NCBI GenBank assembly: GCA_018261755.1
Contig: JAGTRJ010000015.1
Span: forward strand, 1 to 64,000
Source: Burkholderiaceae bacterium
GTDB lineage: Bacteria > Pseudomonadota > Gammaproteobacteria > Burkholderiales > Burkholderiaceae_D
Reading direction: 5' to 3'
Length of the DNA: 64,000 nucleotides
Every line of letters starts with the position of its first letter. The first letter of the stretch is position 1. The notes under the pieces were generated by a model. The model worked only from the letters and a program-made list of their open reading frames with translations. It was not told where the DNA came from and did not search any database. Below, piece after piece: positions 1 to 9,060 of this stretch. The position numbers and the translations under genes are program-made.

Positions 1-1
1 C

Positions 2-1261
2 AAGGACACGATGGATTACCGCGTGCGCCCGGAGCCGACGAGCGACGTGGAGAACTACAAGTTCGTTTGCGATGCCACCGGCGAAACACGCGAAGTGCCG
101 CTTGGTCCGCTGCACATCACGTCAGACGAGCCGGGCCACTTCCGCCTGTTTGTCGATGGCGAGGATATTGTCGATGCCGATTACCGCATGTTTTATGTCC
201 ATCGCGGCATGGAAAAGGTGGCCGAAACCCGCATGGGCTACGACGAGGTGCCGTTCCTCGCGGATCGCGTGTGCGGCATTTGCGGTTTTGCCCACAGCGT
301 CGCCTACACAACCTCGGTTGAAAATGCGCTCGGCATTGTCGTGCCGGAGCGTGCGCAGGTGATTCGCAGCATATTTCTTGAAGTCGAGCGCCTTCACAGC
401 CACTTGCTGAACCTGGGGCTGGCGTGCCACTTTGTCGGTTTCGATACCGGTTTCATGCAGTTCTTCCGCGTGCGCGAGAAATCCATGACTCTGGCAGAGT
501 TGCTGACCGGTGCGCGCAAAACGTATGGCATGAATCTTATCGGCGGTATCCGGCGCGATATCCAGAAGGCGGAACGGCTGGCAACGCTGAAACTCGTTGG
601 CGAGCTGAAAAAGGAAGTCACCGAACTGGTCGAAATGCTGCTCGAAACGCCCAACCTCGCGCAGCGCACTTCCGGCATAGGATTGCTCGACCGGAAGATT
701 GCGCGGGATTACAGCCCTGTCGGCCCGCATGTGCGTGCCAGCGGCTTTGCCCGCGACACGCGTGCCGACCATCCGTTTTGCGGCTACAAGCTCTTTCCGA
801 TGCCGGTGCGCACCAAGGATACCTGCGATGTTCTCGGCCGCGTGCTGAACCGGGTGGAAGAATTTTTCGACTCGATCGATTTTCTCGAGCGCGCGATTGC
901 AGGTATGCCAAACGGCCCGATCCTGGTGGAAGGCTTCAAATACACGCCGCACAAGTTCGCGCTCGGTTTCACTGAAGCGCCACGGGGGGAAGACATTCAC
1001 TGGAGCATGCTGGGTGACAACCAGAAACTCTATCGCTGGCGCGCACGAGCGTCGACCTACGCCAACTGGCCGCCGCTCCGGTATATGTTGCGCGGCAACA
1101 CGGTTTCAGATGCGCCGTTGATCGTGGCCAGCATCGACCCCTGCTATTCCTGTACCGATCGGGTTACCATGATCGATGTGAGAAAGGGCAAATCGACCAC
1201 GGTTCCATATTCGGAAATCGAACGTTACGGCCGCGAACGCAAGGACTCGCCGCTCAAATAA
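2..1261 (+). CDS. hycE: Formate hydrogenlyase / group 4 [NiFe] hydrogenase large subunit, 5'-partial
   Basis: Catalytic large subunit of a membrane-bound hydrogen-evolving [NiFe] hydrogenase (HycE/HyfG type, related to NuoD). Counting from the first ATG (base 11, 416 residues), the Ni-binding CxxC pairs are at about C88/C91 (RVCGICGFAHS) and C378/C381 (DPCYSCTDR). The roughly 32 residues after that Arg match the C-terminal extension that the HycI protease removes, and hycI lies four genes downstream. The frame is open to the window edge. E. coli HycE carries an extra N-terminal NuoC-like domain, so the gene probably begins before this window and the ATG at 11 is not secure as the start. It is the first visible gene of a co-directional hycEFGHI set with 11 bp before hycF. 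The family call is firm; the 5' end is not visible. Confidence 0.9.
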   Translation, partial: KDTMDYRVRPEPTSDVENYKFVCDATGETREVPLGPLHITSDEPGHFRLFVDGEDIVDADYRMFYVHRGMEKVAETRMGYDEVPFLADRVCGICGFAHSVAYTTSVENALGIVVPERAQVIRSIFLEVERLHSHLLNLGLACHFVGFDTGFMQFFRVREKSMTLAELLTGARKTYGMNLIGGIRRDIQKAERLATLKLVGELKKEVTELVEMLLETPNLAQRTSGIGLLDRKIARDYSPVGPHVRASGFARDTRADHPFCGYKLFPMPVRTKDTCDVLGRVLNRVEEFFDSIDFLERAIAGMPNGPILVEGFKYTPHKFALGFTEAPRGEDIHWSMLGDNQKLYRWRARASTYANWPPLRYMLRGNTVSDAPLIVASIDPCYSCTDRVTMIDVRKGKSTTVPYSEIERYGRERKDSPLK

Positions 1262-1272
1262 GGGACTGAAAG

Positions 1273-1824
1273 ATGCTCAAGTTATTCAAGACCATCCTCA
1301 AGGCCGGCGAAGCGACGCTGAAATATCCCTTCGCCCCGTTGCCGGTGTGCGACAACTTCCGCGGCAAGCCGGAGCACCAGCCGGAGCAATGCATTGCCTG
1401 CGCTGCCTGCGCCGTCGCCTGTCCGGCCAATGCGCTGACGATGAGCACCGATGCGGAGGCGGGCACCATTACCTGGTCGTTCTTCGTCGGCCGCTGCATA
1501 TTCTGCGGACGTTGCGAAGAAGTGTGCCCGACCAAGGCCATCGTACTTTCGCCCGAATTCGAACTGGCGGTAGCCAATGCGGCCGACATGTACCAGCATG
1601 CCACCTTCAAGCTGGCGCAGTGCTCCGAGTGCGGGGAATACTTTGCACCGAAGAAAGAAGTCGAATACACGGCTGACTTGCTCAAACAGGCCGGCATGAC
1701 AGCAGAGGCGGTCGAATCGATTGACCACTTGCTGCATACCTGCACGGATTGCAAGCGCAAGCAGAATGTACCCGAAGCACACCAGGTCGAATTTACTCGT
1801 TATCTGAAGGGGAACGAAGCATGA
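1273..1824 (+). CDS. hycF: Formate hydrogenlyase iron-sulfur subunit HycF/HyfH
   Basis: Electron-transfer subunit with two [4Fe-4S] ferredoxin motifs: C40xxC43xxC46xxxC50 and C75xxC78xxC81xxxC85. It is homologous to NuoI and passes electrons from the formate dehydrogenase arm towards the hydrogenase. After the ferredoxin core there are two further CxxC pairs (about C117/C120 and C157/C160) that look like a zinc-ribbon or rubredoxin-like site. The length of 183 residues is close to the family norm. The stop codon overlaps the start of hycG by 4 bp (ATGA), so translation is probably coupled. Confidence 0.92.
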   Translation: MLKLFKTILKAGEATLKYPFAPLPVCDNFRGKPEHQPEQCIACAACAVACPANALTMSTDAEAGTITWSFFVGRCIFCGRCEEVCPTKAIVLSPEFELAVANAADMYQHATFKLAQCSECGEYFAPKKEVEYTADLLKQAGMTAEAVESIDHLLHTCTDCKRKQNVPEAHQVEFTRYLKGNEA

Positions 1825-2615
1825 GCGGGCACGAAAAAATCATCATGCCAGGCGCCGGCAGCGGCATGCCCACGCCGATCAAGCAGAGCGAGGAATTTCA
1901 GAAACTCAAGGGCACCCTGCTCAAGGATATTCAGCGTTCTGCCTACGTGTATCGCGTTGACTGCGGTGGCTGCAATGGATGCGAAATCGAAATTTTCGCG
2001 GCCATAACGCCGCTGTTTGATGCCGAGCGTTTCGGCATCAAGGTGGTCGCATCCCCGCGCCATGCCGATATTCTGCTGTTTACCGGTGCCGTGACGCGCG
2101 CGATGCGCATGCCTGCCATCCGTTCGTATGAAGCCGCGCCCGATCCGAAGATTTGCGTTTCCTATGGCGCTTGCGGTTGCAGCGGCGGGATTTTTCATGA
2201 TCTGTATTGCGTCTGGGGTGGTTCCGACAAGATCGTGCCGATCGATGTCTATATTCCGGGCTGTCCGCCGACGCCGGCGGCAACCATCCATGGGTTTGCG
2301 CTGGCTTTGGGTCTTCTCGGCCAGAAATTGAAGGCATCCCATCATGTCGAGGGCGAGGGCGAGCGCGCAGCGATGCGCCATCCGGGTGTGCCGGCAGAAT
2401 TGCGGGTGCTGATCGAACGCGAGGCGCGGCGCATGGCCGGATATCGGATGGGAGCCGACATTGCCGACGATTTTCTCGGTATTCTTGGCACCAAGTCCAG
2501 CGAAAGCCTGGAAGCGCGCATTCAGGAGTATCTGACGAAAGAGGATGACCCGCGCCTGAGCGAAATCGTGGCCAGCCTGTGCGATATTTCGAACAAGGCG
2601 ATGGCTGCTATCTGA
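1821..2615 (+). CDS. hycG: Formate hydrogenlyase small subunit HycG/HyfI (NuoB-like)
   Basis: The 264-residue hydrogenase small subunit, which holds the single [4Fe-4S] cluster next to the NiFe site. Ligands are visible as C48/C51/C54 in the [10 protein letters not shown] segment, a Cys in YGACGCSGG and a Cys in IPGCPP, the NuoB/HycG pattern. The ATG at 1821 overlaps the hycF stop and follows a GGGGAA ribosome site. Beyond the cluster domain (about residues 40-170) there is a C-terminal helical extension rich in charged residues. It lies in an operon with the large subunit and its maturation genes. Confidence 0.93.
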   Translation: MSGHEKIIMPGAGSGMPTPIKQSEEFQKLKGTLLKDIQRSAYVYRVDCGGCNGCEIEIFAAITPLFDAERFGIKVVASPRHADILLFTGAVTRAMRMPAIRSYEAAPDPKICVSYGACGCSGGIFHDLYCVWGGSDKIVPIDVYIPGCPPTPAATIHGFALALGLLGQKLKASHHVEGEGERAAMRHPGVPAELRVLIEREARRMAGYRMGADIADDFLGILGTKSSESLEARIQEYLTKEDDPRLSEIVASLCDISNKAMAAI

Positions 2616-2628
2616 TTGGTGTAAAAGA

Positions 2629-3039
2629 GTGAAAGCGGAAAAAGTACTTTTCTATACGCTGAACCAGAAGTTCATGGACAGCGATGACGATGTGCCCAAT
2701 GATGCCGCCTTGCGGCAAGTCATGTATTACTCGCTGGCGATTGGCCATCATGTCGGCGTGATCGATTGCTTCAAGGCGATCATCGATTGCCCGTTTGAGG
2801 CATATCGCGAATGGATTGCGCACTTGCCGGCAGGAGAAGCGCGGCGCAAGATGGAGGGCTTGTTCAAGTTTGGCGAGATCACCATCGACCAGACGCACAT
2901 CAGCATGCTGGGCGAAGCCTTCGACAGGATCAAGTCGCAGCTGACTGGGCAGGCTGCCGAGTGGACGGCAAAATTGATGCAGGCGCTGGCCAGCATCGAA
3001 CAGGAGCCTGCCATTTACCTGATGGTGAAGACACGCTGA
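2629..3039 (+). CDS. hycH: Formate hydrogenlyase maturation protein HycH
   Basis: A 136-residue HycH/HyfJ-family protein. In E. coli HycH is needed for assembly of active hydrogenase 3, though its exact role is unsettled. The family core LAIGHHVGVIDCFKAI is present at about residues 36-51. Translation starts at a GTG (2629) 13 bp after hycG. Its stop codon overlaps the hycI start (ATGA). The position between the small subunit and the endopeptidase is the same as in the E. coli hyc operon, which supports the call. Confidence 0.9.
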   Translation: MKAEKVLFYTLNQKFMDSDDDVPNDAALRQVMYYSLAIGHHVGVIDCFKAIIDCPFEAYREWIAHLPAGEARRKMEGLFKFGEITIDQTHISMLGEAFDRIKSQLTGQAAEWTAKLMQALASIEQEPAIYLMVKTR

Positions 3040-3515
3040 TGGCCAATGTCATATTCACGGTCGGCAACAGCATGATGGGCGACGATGGCGCCGGTCCGTT
3101 GCTGGCCGATTTGTTGGCACGCACGCCGGCACAAGACTGGGCCGTGATTGATGGCGGCTCTGCGCCGGAAAATCACGTCGATCAGGTTTTGGCGCATCAA
3201 CCCCGGCGCGTCATTGTTTTCGACGCAGCGGAAATGGGTGTGGCTCATGGTGCGGTGCACACGGTGGATACCAGTACGATCGCCGACATGTTTTTCATGA
3301 CAACGCACAACATGCCGCTGAGTTTCATGATCGATCGCATTCGTGAAACGGGTGTCGAGGTTGATTTCGTTGGTATACAACCGGCGGTGGTCGCATTTTC
3401 CTTTCCGATGATGGATGTGGTGCGTCGTGGGGTCGAAGCGGTTCATGCGCACTTGTGTTCCGGCACCCCATTGCCGGAGTTTGCGCCGCTGTTGACCGAG
3501 GATGCATTGATTTGA
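3039..3515 (+). CDS. hycI: Hydrogenase maturation endopeptidase HycI
   Basis: A 158-residue aspartic-type endopeptidase of the HycI/HyaD family, which removes the C-terminal tail of the hydrogenase large subunit once nickel is inserted. The N-terminal VGNSMMGDDGAGPLLADLL motif carries the conserved Asp that contacts Ni. A second conserved region (VIVFDAAEMG) follows at about residue 65. The start ATG at 3039 overlaps hycH. The likely substrate, HycE, is encoded at the head of this cluster and keeps a cleavable tail after DPCYSCTDR. Confidence 0.93.
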   Translation: MANVIFTVGNSMMGDDGAGPLLADLLARTPAQDWAVIDGGSAPENHVDQVLAHQPRRVIVFDAAEMGVAHGAVHTVDTSTIADMFFMTTHNMPLSFMIDRIRETGVEVDFVGIQPAVVAFSFPMMDVVRRGVEAVHAHLCSGTPLPEFAPLLTEDALI

Positions 3516-3532
3516 ACAGCGGCGGAAGGACA

Positions 3533-4603
3533 ATGATGAATGTCATTCCGATACGTTCCGCGCCTCCACGGATTCCCAATGCCCATTTGCCGCTGCAAGG
3601 CGAGTTGCGGGATGCATTAGGACGCCAGATTCGCGATTTGCGCATTTCCGTCACGGACCGCTGCAATTTCCGTTGTGCATACTGCATGCCAAATTCCGTA
3701 TTCAATCACGGCTTCAAGTTTCTGCCGCATGATGCGCTGTTGAGCCTCGAGGAAATCGAGCGTCTGGCGCGTCTGTTCGTGGAATTTGGCGTGCGCAAGA
3801 TTCGGATTACCGGTGGTGAGCCATTGCTCCGGCGCAATGTCGAACAATTGATCGAAAAGCTGGCCGCCTTGCCTGAGGTTGAAATTACGCTGACCACCAA
3901 CGGCTCAAGGCTGAAGCAGATGGCGGAAACGTTGAAGAAGGCGGGGCTTCACCGGATTACGGTCAGCCTGGACGCGCTCGACGAAACCATTTTCCGCCAG
4001 ATGGCAGGCGTTGATTTTTCGGTCAGGGACGTGCTTGCCGGCATTGACGCTGCGGCAGCGGCCGGGCTTGATCCGGTCAAGGTCAACATGGTGGTCAGGC
4101 GCGGTACCAATGACGACCAGATTCTGCCCATGGTCAGGCATTTTCGGAGCAGCGGCCATATCCTGCGCTTCATTGAATTCATGGATGTAGGTACGGCCAA
4201 TGGCTGGAACCTCGATGAGGTTTTGCCCTCGCGCGACATCATTCGTCTGGTTGATGATGAATATCCGGTTGAGCCGGTCAACCCTAGGCATTTTGGCGAA
4301 GTTGCCAAACGCTGGCGCTACAAGGACGGAGCTGGCGAAATCGGCGTGATTTCTTCGGTGACTCAGGCCTTCTGTTCAAGCTGCACCCGCTTGCGCCTGT
4401 CGCCGGAAGGCGGCCTGTTTACCTGTTTGTTCGCACAGGAAGGTTATCCCATGCGCGAGTTGTTACGTCATGGCGGCAGCGATACCGAGATTCGCGCCGC
4501 TATTGCCGGCGTGTGGCAACAACGCAGTGACCGATATTCGGAAATTCGAACCGAAAATACCCTGCGGCAAGGCAAGGTCGAGATGCATTATATCGGAGGT
4601 TGA
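3533..4603 (+). CDS. moaA: GTP 3',8-cyclase MoaA (molybdenum cofactor biosynthesis)
   Basis: A radical-SAM enzyme of 356 residues that converts GTP to 3',8-cyclo-GTP, the first step of molybdopterin synthesis. The SAM-cluster motif is C44xxxC48xxC51 (CNFRCAYC). The second cluster ligands lie in CSSCTRLRLSPEGGLFTC near residue 280, and the protein ends in the conserved Gly-Gly. The start is set at the ATG at 3533, preceded by GGCGGAAGGA, and not at an upstream in-frame codon inside hycI. Formate dehydrogenase H needs a molybdopterin cofactor, so its place 17 bp after hycI is functionally sensible. Confidence 0.95.
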   Translation: MMNVIPIRSAPPRIPNAHLPLQGELRDALGRQIRDLRISVTDRCNFRCAYCMPNSVFNHGFKFLPHDALLSLEEIERLARLFVEFGVRKIRITGGEPLLRRNVEQLIEKLAALPEVEITLTTNGSRLKQMAETLKKAGLHRITVSLDALDETIFRQMAGVDFSVRDVLAGIDAAAAAGLDPVKVNMVVRRGTNDDQILPMVRHFRSSGHILRFIEFMDVGTANGWNLDEVLPSRDIIRLVDDEYPVEPVNPRHFGEVAKRWRYKDGAGEIGVISSVTQAFCSSCTRLRLSPEGGLFTCLFAQEGYPMRELLRHGGSDTEIRAAIAGVWQQRSDRYSEIRTENTLRQGKVEMHYIGG

Positions 4604-4784
4604 AACTGCCTTTTGTCACAGCGTCTGTCAAGGCAAGATTCGCGTGTTTCACCTGTGAATGCACGTCACAATTTTCTGATTCTGTTTTGTGGAAATTGAT
4701 GATAGTATCGTAAATGGCCGGCCGGTATTGAGTGGCTAACAGGTTCACGCGAGAGAATGTTTTTCACATTCGAGGTTTGCTACG

Positions 4785-6965
4785 ATGCTTGAATCGACTT
4801 CCGCGAAAGTAGCGAAAACCGCTCCCGCCAGGCAAGATGCACTGCTGCCATTGTTGCAGACAGTGTTGGCCCAGCGGGATGTTGCAGGGGTTTTGCAGCT
4901 GCTGGAAAACAGTGGTGGAGCCATTACTGGCTTCGACCGGGTCAATTTGTTGTTGCCGGATCCTCATACCGCGCAACCCTGTCTGCATTACCGCCCTGGT
5001 CCCGGTGCGGGTGCAGCCAGTCTTGAATTCGTGCAGCTCGGTGATTCCCCGGCGACGCAAATCTTCAACACACCCAAAAATCTGCAATGCAGCGGTGCCG
5101 CTTTTCGGCGCAACTATCCCAAGAGCGCAGGCTTGTCGCCTTATCTGGGATTGAGCGCCTATTGCATGTTGCCGCTGCAGATGAATGGCCAACTGCTTGG
5201 CGGGATCGAATTCATCAAATCGATAGACAAGAATTTCAAGGATGTCGAGTTGCTTCAGGTGCGGCAAATCGCAGATGTTGTTGCTGTTGCGGTGGATGGC
5301 ATACTTGAGCGCGAGAAGCTGCAGGCCAGAGAGGAACAAACCAGAAAGGAGCGGGAAGATTTTCGCATTCTGGTTGAAGTCACCAACACGGCGCTGTCCA
5401 AGCTGAAAATGAATGAGTTGGCGAAGGAAGTATCCGATGCGATTCGCCGCTATTTCGGCTTCGATTACGTCAGTCTGGATGTGTGCGATTTATCGACGCA
5501 ACAGTTGCGCACGCATTCGGTGCTGTATCAGACATCAGGTGAGCCAGGATTCGAGTCGATAGAAATGCCGATGAACGAATCGCTTTCCGGTCAGGTGGTA
5601 ATGAGCCAACGCAAGGCTTTGCTCGAACAGCGGGAAATCGAAAGAACTGCAGGCAAATACAGCCAGATCCGGATGCTGGCGCAAAAGGGCTTTCAGATGA
5701 TCCTGGCCTTGCCGCTGATATCCGGTGACAAGGCTCGAGGCGCGCTCAAGCTCGGGCACAAGAAGCCTTACACATTCACACAAGACAAGTTCGATTTGCT
5801 CGATCAGATTGCGGCGCGTCTGGCGATGGTGTTCGATAACGCACTGGCGTATCAGGAAATCTCGACGTTGAAAGACAAGTTGACGCGCGAGAATCTTTAC
5901 CTGAGCGAAGAAATCCGGAATTACGCGGATTTTGATGAGATTGTTAGCGTCAGTCTGTCGATGAAAACCGTGTTACAGCAAGTCGAAATGGTGGCCGCAA
6001 GCGACGTGACGGTGCTGATACTGGGGGAAACCGGTACCGGCAAGGAATTGATTGCCAGGGCGATTCACAACCTGAGCGCACGCAATGCGCATACGATGGT
6101 GAAGATGAATTGTGCTGCGGTGCCGTCAGGGCTGCTCGAGAGCGACCTGTTCGGCCATGAAAAAGGTGCTTACACCGGCGCGCAATCGCAGCGCATCGGG
6201 CGGTTCGAGCTGGCCGACAAGGGTACGCTGTTCCTCGATGAAGTTGGTGACATTCCGCTCGATCTGCAACCGAAACTGCTGCGCGTACTGCAGGAGCGCG
6301 AGATTGAACGGCTGGGTGGTTCCAGAGTGATTCCAGTCGATGTGCGCGTGATTGCTGCCACTAATTGTGATTTGCGCCAGATGGTGATCGATCGCCAGTA
6401 TCGCAGCGATTTGTATTATCGGCTCAACGTCTTTCCCATCATCCTGGCCCCACTGCGTGAGCGGCCGGAAGATATTCCGGTGCTGGTGAAATTCTTCACG
6501 CAGAAGCATGCGCGGCGCATGAACCGGCATATCGAAAGCATTCCTTCCGATATCATTGCGCGCCTGGTTCAGATGCCATGGCCAGGCAATGTACGCGAAC
6601 TGGAAAACGTCATTGAGCGCGCCATCATTCTGACGCGGGGCACGGTGCTGGAGTTGCCGCTGAATGAATTGCAATACCAGCCTGCGCCGTCGTCATGGCA
6701 GCCCGCTCCCTTGTCGCCGGTGGCTTCGCTGGTACCTCCTGCCGCCCAAGCAGCGCGCTCAGCTCCGCTGGAAGATGATGGCAATGACGACGATCGGGCG
6801 CGTATTCTTCGCGTGCTGCGCGAAACCAATGGTATCGTCGCCGGTCCCAAGGGCGCGGCGATGCGCCTTGGAATGAAGCGCACCACATTGCTTTCGCGCA
6901 TGCAGCGGCTTGGAATCTCCACCAAGAACTTTGACGAAACAGATTGGGGCGGACAGTCCTGCTGA
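4785..6965 (+). CDS. fhlA: FhlA-type sigma-54-dependent transcriptional activator
   Basis: A bacterial enhancer-binding protein of 726 residues. Two GAF-like sensor domains (about 20-175 and 190-355) precede a coiled linker and the AAA+ domain (about 385-620). That domain has Walker A GETGTGKE at about 414-421, the sigma-54 contact loop as GAYTGA at about 461-466 (a common variant of GAFTGA), and a Walker B-like LFLDEVGD. A Fis-type helix-turn-helix lies near 690-715. The family activates formate hydrogenlyase promoters in response to formate. Location beside hycEFGHI and moaA makes that the likely regulon. No convincing -24/-12 element was seen in the 181 bp upstream. Confidence 0.9.
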   Translation: MLESTSAKVAKTAPARQDALLPLLQTVLAQRDVAGVLQLLENSGGAITGFDRVNLLLPDPHTAQPCLHYRPGPGAGAASLEFVQLGDSPATQIFNTPKNLQCSGAAFRRNYPKSAGLSPYLGLSAYCMLPLQMNGQLLGGIEFIKSIDKNFKDVELLQVRQIADVVAVAVDGILEREKLQAREEQTRKEREDFRILVEVTNTALSKLKMNELAKEVSDAIRRYFGFDYVSLDVCDLSTQQLRTHSVLYQTSGEPGFESIEMPMNESLSGQVVMSQRKALLEQREIERTAGKYSQIRMLAQKGFQMILALPLISGDKARGALKLGHKKPYTFTQDKFDLLDQIAARLAMVFDNALAYQEISTLKDKLTRENLYLSEEIRNYADFDEIVSVSLSMKTVLQQVEMVAASDVTVLILGETGTGKELIARAIHNLSARNAHTMVKMNCAAVPSGLLESDLFGHEKGAYTGAQSQRIGRFELADKGTLFLDEVGDIPLDLQPKLLRVLQEREIERLGGSRVIPVDVRVIAATNCDLRQMVIDRQYRSDLYYRLNVFPIILAPLRERPEDIPVLVKFFTQKHARRMNRHIESIPSDIIARLVQMPWPGNVRELENVIERAIILTRGTVLELPLNELQYQPAPSSWQPAPLSPVASLVPPAAQAARSAPLEDDGNDDDRARILRVLRETNGIVAGPKGAAMRLGMKRTTLLSRMQRLGISTKNFDETDWGGQSC

Positions 6966-6991
6966 CGTTGCAGTCCTGGCGCCAGTGGGTG

Positions 6992-7783
6992 CTAGCCCTT
7001 GCCACAGTTATGTACGTGAACATGGGTGTGAAGCGCGCCATCATGACGGTGGCGATGACGATGCGCGAGTCCGGCGCGTTCGAGCAATGAAATGTCGGAC
7101 AGCGCGATTTGCACCGGACCGTCGAACAGGATTTCTCCTCCCCTTCCCAAGATAAGGCAGCGCTCGCCAAGTTCGGCCGCCATCGAAAGATTGTGCGTGC
7201 TGGCGATGATGGTTTTGTCCGAATGCACCAGAGTATCCACCAGCCAGCCTGCGGTGGCCGGATCCAGGCTGGCGGAAGGCTCGTCGAGTAGCATCACTTG
7301 CGGCTCGAGCACGAGCAGGCAGGCAAGCGCGACTTTCTGTTTCTGCCCGCCGGAAAGATTGAATGGGGCTTGTTCAAGCACGTTCGACAGACCAAGTTCA
7401 GCCGCCCAGTGTGCGACCCGGGCGGTCATGTCTGCTTCCGTGCAAGAACCAAGCTGGCGCAATCCGTAGGCGATTTCATCCTGCACGGTCGGGTTGAACA
7501 GCATCGCTTCCGGATGCTGGAACAGCAGCACGTTTTGCTGGCGGAAGCTGCGCGCAAATTCGCGTTGCCTGAAACATGCGCCGGATAGCGCGCGGCCTTG
7601 CCAGCGCACTTCGCCGCTGTCGGCAAAGATCAGGCCGTTCATCAATTTCAGCAAGGTCGATTTACCGCAGCCGTTCGCCCCCAGCAGCACGACTTTTTCC
7701 CCTGCTCCAATGGTGAGTGAAAGATCGCCAATGCGAGAGTCGGCTTCGGGCCAGCGGTAGCACAGGTTTTTTAATTCAATCAT
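6992..7783 (-). CDS. nikO: Nickel/cobalt ECF transporter ATPase (NikO/CbiO) with His-rich tail
   Basis: The ATP-binding subunit (263 residues) of an energy-coupling-factor metal importer. Visible motifs are Walker A GANGCGKST (35-43), ABC signature LSGGQKQKVALA and Walker B VMLLDEPSASLD. The start is the ATG at 7783, since upstream in-frame codons belong to the overlapping nikQ. The C-terminus is unusual: a tail with eight His in alternating HRHRHRH and HTHVHVH runs that probably binds metal. The neighbouring nikR argues for Ni over Co. Confidence 0.9.
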   Translation of the reverse strand: MIELKNLCYRWPEADSRIGDLSLTIGAGEKVVLLGANGCGKSTLLKLMNGLIFADSGEVRWQGRALSGACFRQREFARSFRQQNVLLFQHPEAMLFNPTVQDEIAYGLRQLGSCTEADMTARVAHWAAELGLSNVLEQAPFNLSGGQKQKVALACLLVLEPQVMLLDEPSASLDPATAGWLVDTLVHSDKTIIASTHNLSMAAELGERCLILGRGGEILFDGPVQIALSDISLLERAGLAHRHRHRHDGALHTHVHVHNCGKG

Positions 7784-8375
7784 CGAATACTCCGCGAGAA
7801 CGCATGGCCTGCGCGGCTTCATTGCTGGCGGCAAACGATTTGTCCAGCAGCGTTTGTGCTTGCGCGGCTGTGTGCCTGCTGCGTGCCAGCCAGCTCGGAC
7901 GGGCCAGATTCCTGCTTTCGAACGCGGCGCGAAAATCTGCCAGAATGCGCTCGAAGGTCTTGATTTGGCCAATCGCCAATGTGGCCAGCAGGCTGGCTAT
8001 GTTCCAGCCTGCAAGCGCGTCGAGCAGCGGGATCCGGGCAGTGAACCAGAAACCCAGAAACACCATCAGGATCGTGCGCAGATTGACTAGCAGCAGGTAA
8101 CTGGCGGAGAAAGTTCCCTGCCATAGCGCAACGGCAGCATAGCCGACGCTGATAGTGAGATTGAACGCAAGGATGGCCAGCATCGTGCGCCGCAAGTGGC
8201 GCCATCGGTTGTTGCCGCTGAACAGCAGCGCGCTAGCAAGCAGGATTGCCAGTATCGCGGGATGATGAATGAAAGTGATGATGACGACACTTGCCAGATA
8301 CAGCAGCAGCCAGTTTCGTGCCGCCGGCCATTGCCGGCTGGCAGGAGAATTGACGGTCGGCTTGGCATTGTTCAT
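7776..8375 (-). CDS. nikQ: Nickel/cobalt ECF transporter T component (NikQ/CbiQ)
   Basis: A 199-residue integral membrane protein with about five hydrophobic helices. It is the scaffold that couples the ATPase to the substrate-binding component. Two cytoplasmic Arg-containing coupling motifs typical of CbiQ can be seen (AAFESRN and AMRSRGVF), the second close to the C-terminus. The gene overlaps nikO by 8 bp and lies 24 bp after nikM. Family membership is clear from topology, motifs and context. Confidence 0.88.
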   Translation of the reverse strand: MNNAKPTVNSPASRQWPAARNWLLLYLASVVIITFIHHPAILAILLASALLFSGNNRWRHLRRTMLAILAFNLTISVGYAAVALWQGTFSASYLLLVNLRTILMVFLGFWFTARIPLLDALAGWNIASLLATLAIGQIKTFERILADFRAAFESRNLARPSWLARSRHTAAQAQTLLDKSFAASNEAAQAMRSRGVFDD

Positions 8376-8399
8376 TTGAGCAAGCTTAGTCCGCCGGGC

Positions 8400-9044
8400 T
8401 TATTTCGGCAACCACTTGCGCGTGCGCGCATAGCGCCATACCAGCACGGTCAGCACCGCTTCGCCAAAGCCGATGACGCAGTGCGGAATCAGCACCGCCG
8501 GCATCGTGATCGACAGGCCGAACGGGAAGAACAGCGGCGAACCATCAGCGTTATGCGCGATCAACGGCTGAATGCCGAGTATAAGAGCCACGATGATGCC
8601 GGGCAGCATGACAGAAACCCAGGCGGCGGTCGCCACCGCAAAGGTTTCATTGACGCGCGCAAGCAGTTTGCGCACGCCGATGGCGCCTGCGGCGCCGATC
8701 AGCCCCATCGCCAGCGCATTCACGGCCAGCGCCGTGATGCCGCCGGCGCCGAACAGCAGCGCCTGCAGCACCAGCACGATGCTGTAGGCGATGAAAGCGG
8801 CGCGCAGGCCGAACACCAGCGCGAGAATGGCAACGCCAAGCGCATGGCCGGAGGTGCCACCCGGTATCGGCACCATGATGATGCCCAATGCATAGGCCAG
8901 CGCGGTCAGCACCGCCAGACGCGGCACCGTGGTTTCATTGAGCTGGGCTTTCAGCCCCTTTGCCGCCCACGCCCAGCCGCCGGCGGCGATGGCGTAAGCG
9001 GGCAGGTAGGTTTGCGGGGAGAGGAAGCCGTCAGGGATATGCAT
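8400..9044 (-). CDS. nikM: Nickel/cobalt ECF transporter substrate-binding component (NikM/CbiM)
   Basis: The 214-residue substrate-specific membrane subunit. The N-terminus MHIPDGFLS is diagnostic: in the family the amino-terminal Met-His is part of the metal site. A further metal-related segment, GGTSGHALG, occurs near residue 63. About six membrane helices are predicted by eye. No nikN/cbiN partner follows. Its role is probably taken by the NikL-like protein encoded upstream. It sits 16 bp after the outer-membrane protein gene in the same direction. Confidence 0.92.
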   Translation of the reverse strand: MHIPDGFLSPQTYLPAYAIAAGGWAWAAKGLKAQLNETTVPRLAVLTALAYALGIIMVPIPGGTSGHALGVAILALVFGLRAAFIAYSIVLVLQALLFGAGGITALAVNALAMGLIGAAGAIGVRKLLARVNETFAVATAAWVSVMLPGIIVALILGIQPLIAHNADGSPLFFPFGLSITMPAVLIPHCVIGFGEAVLTVLVWRYARTRKWLPK

Positions 9045-9060
9045 GGTTGCCGGTATTCGT

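Noticed and set aside
122-1000. Long antisense open frame opposite hycE (292 residues)
   Set aside because: It mirrors codon periodicity of hycE on the other strand, has no recognisable domain and no ribosome site.
4604-4784. Sigma-54 promoter before fhlA
   Set aside because: No TGGC-N8-TGC pair with correct spacing was found in the gap.
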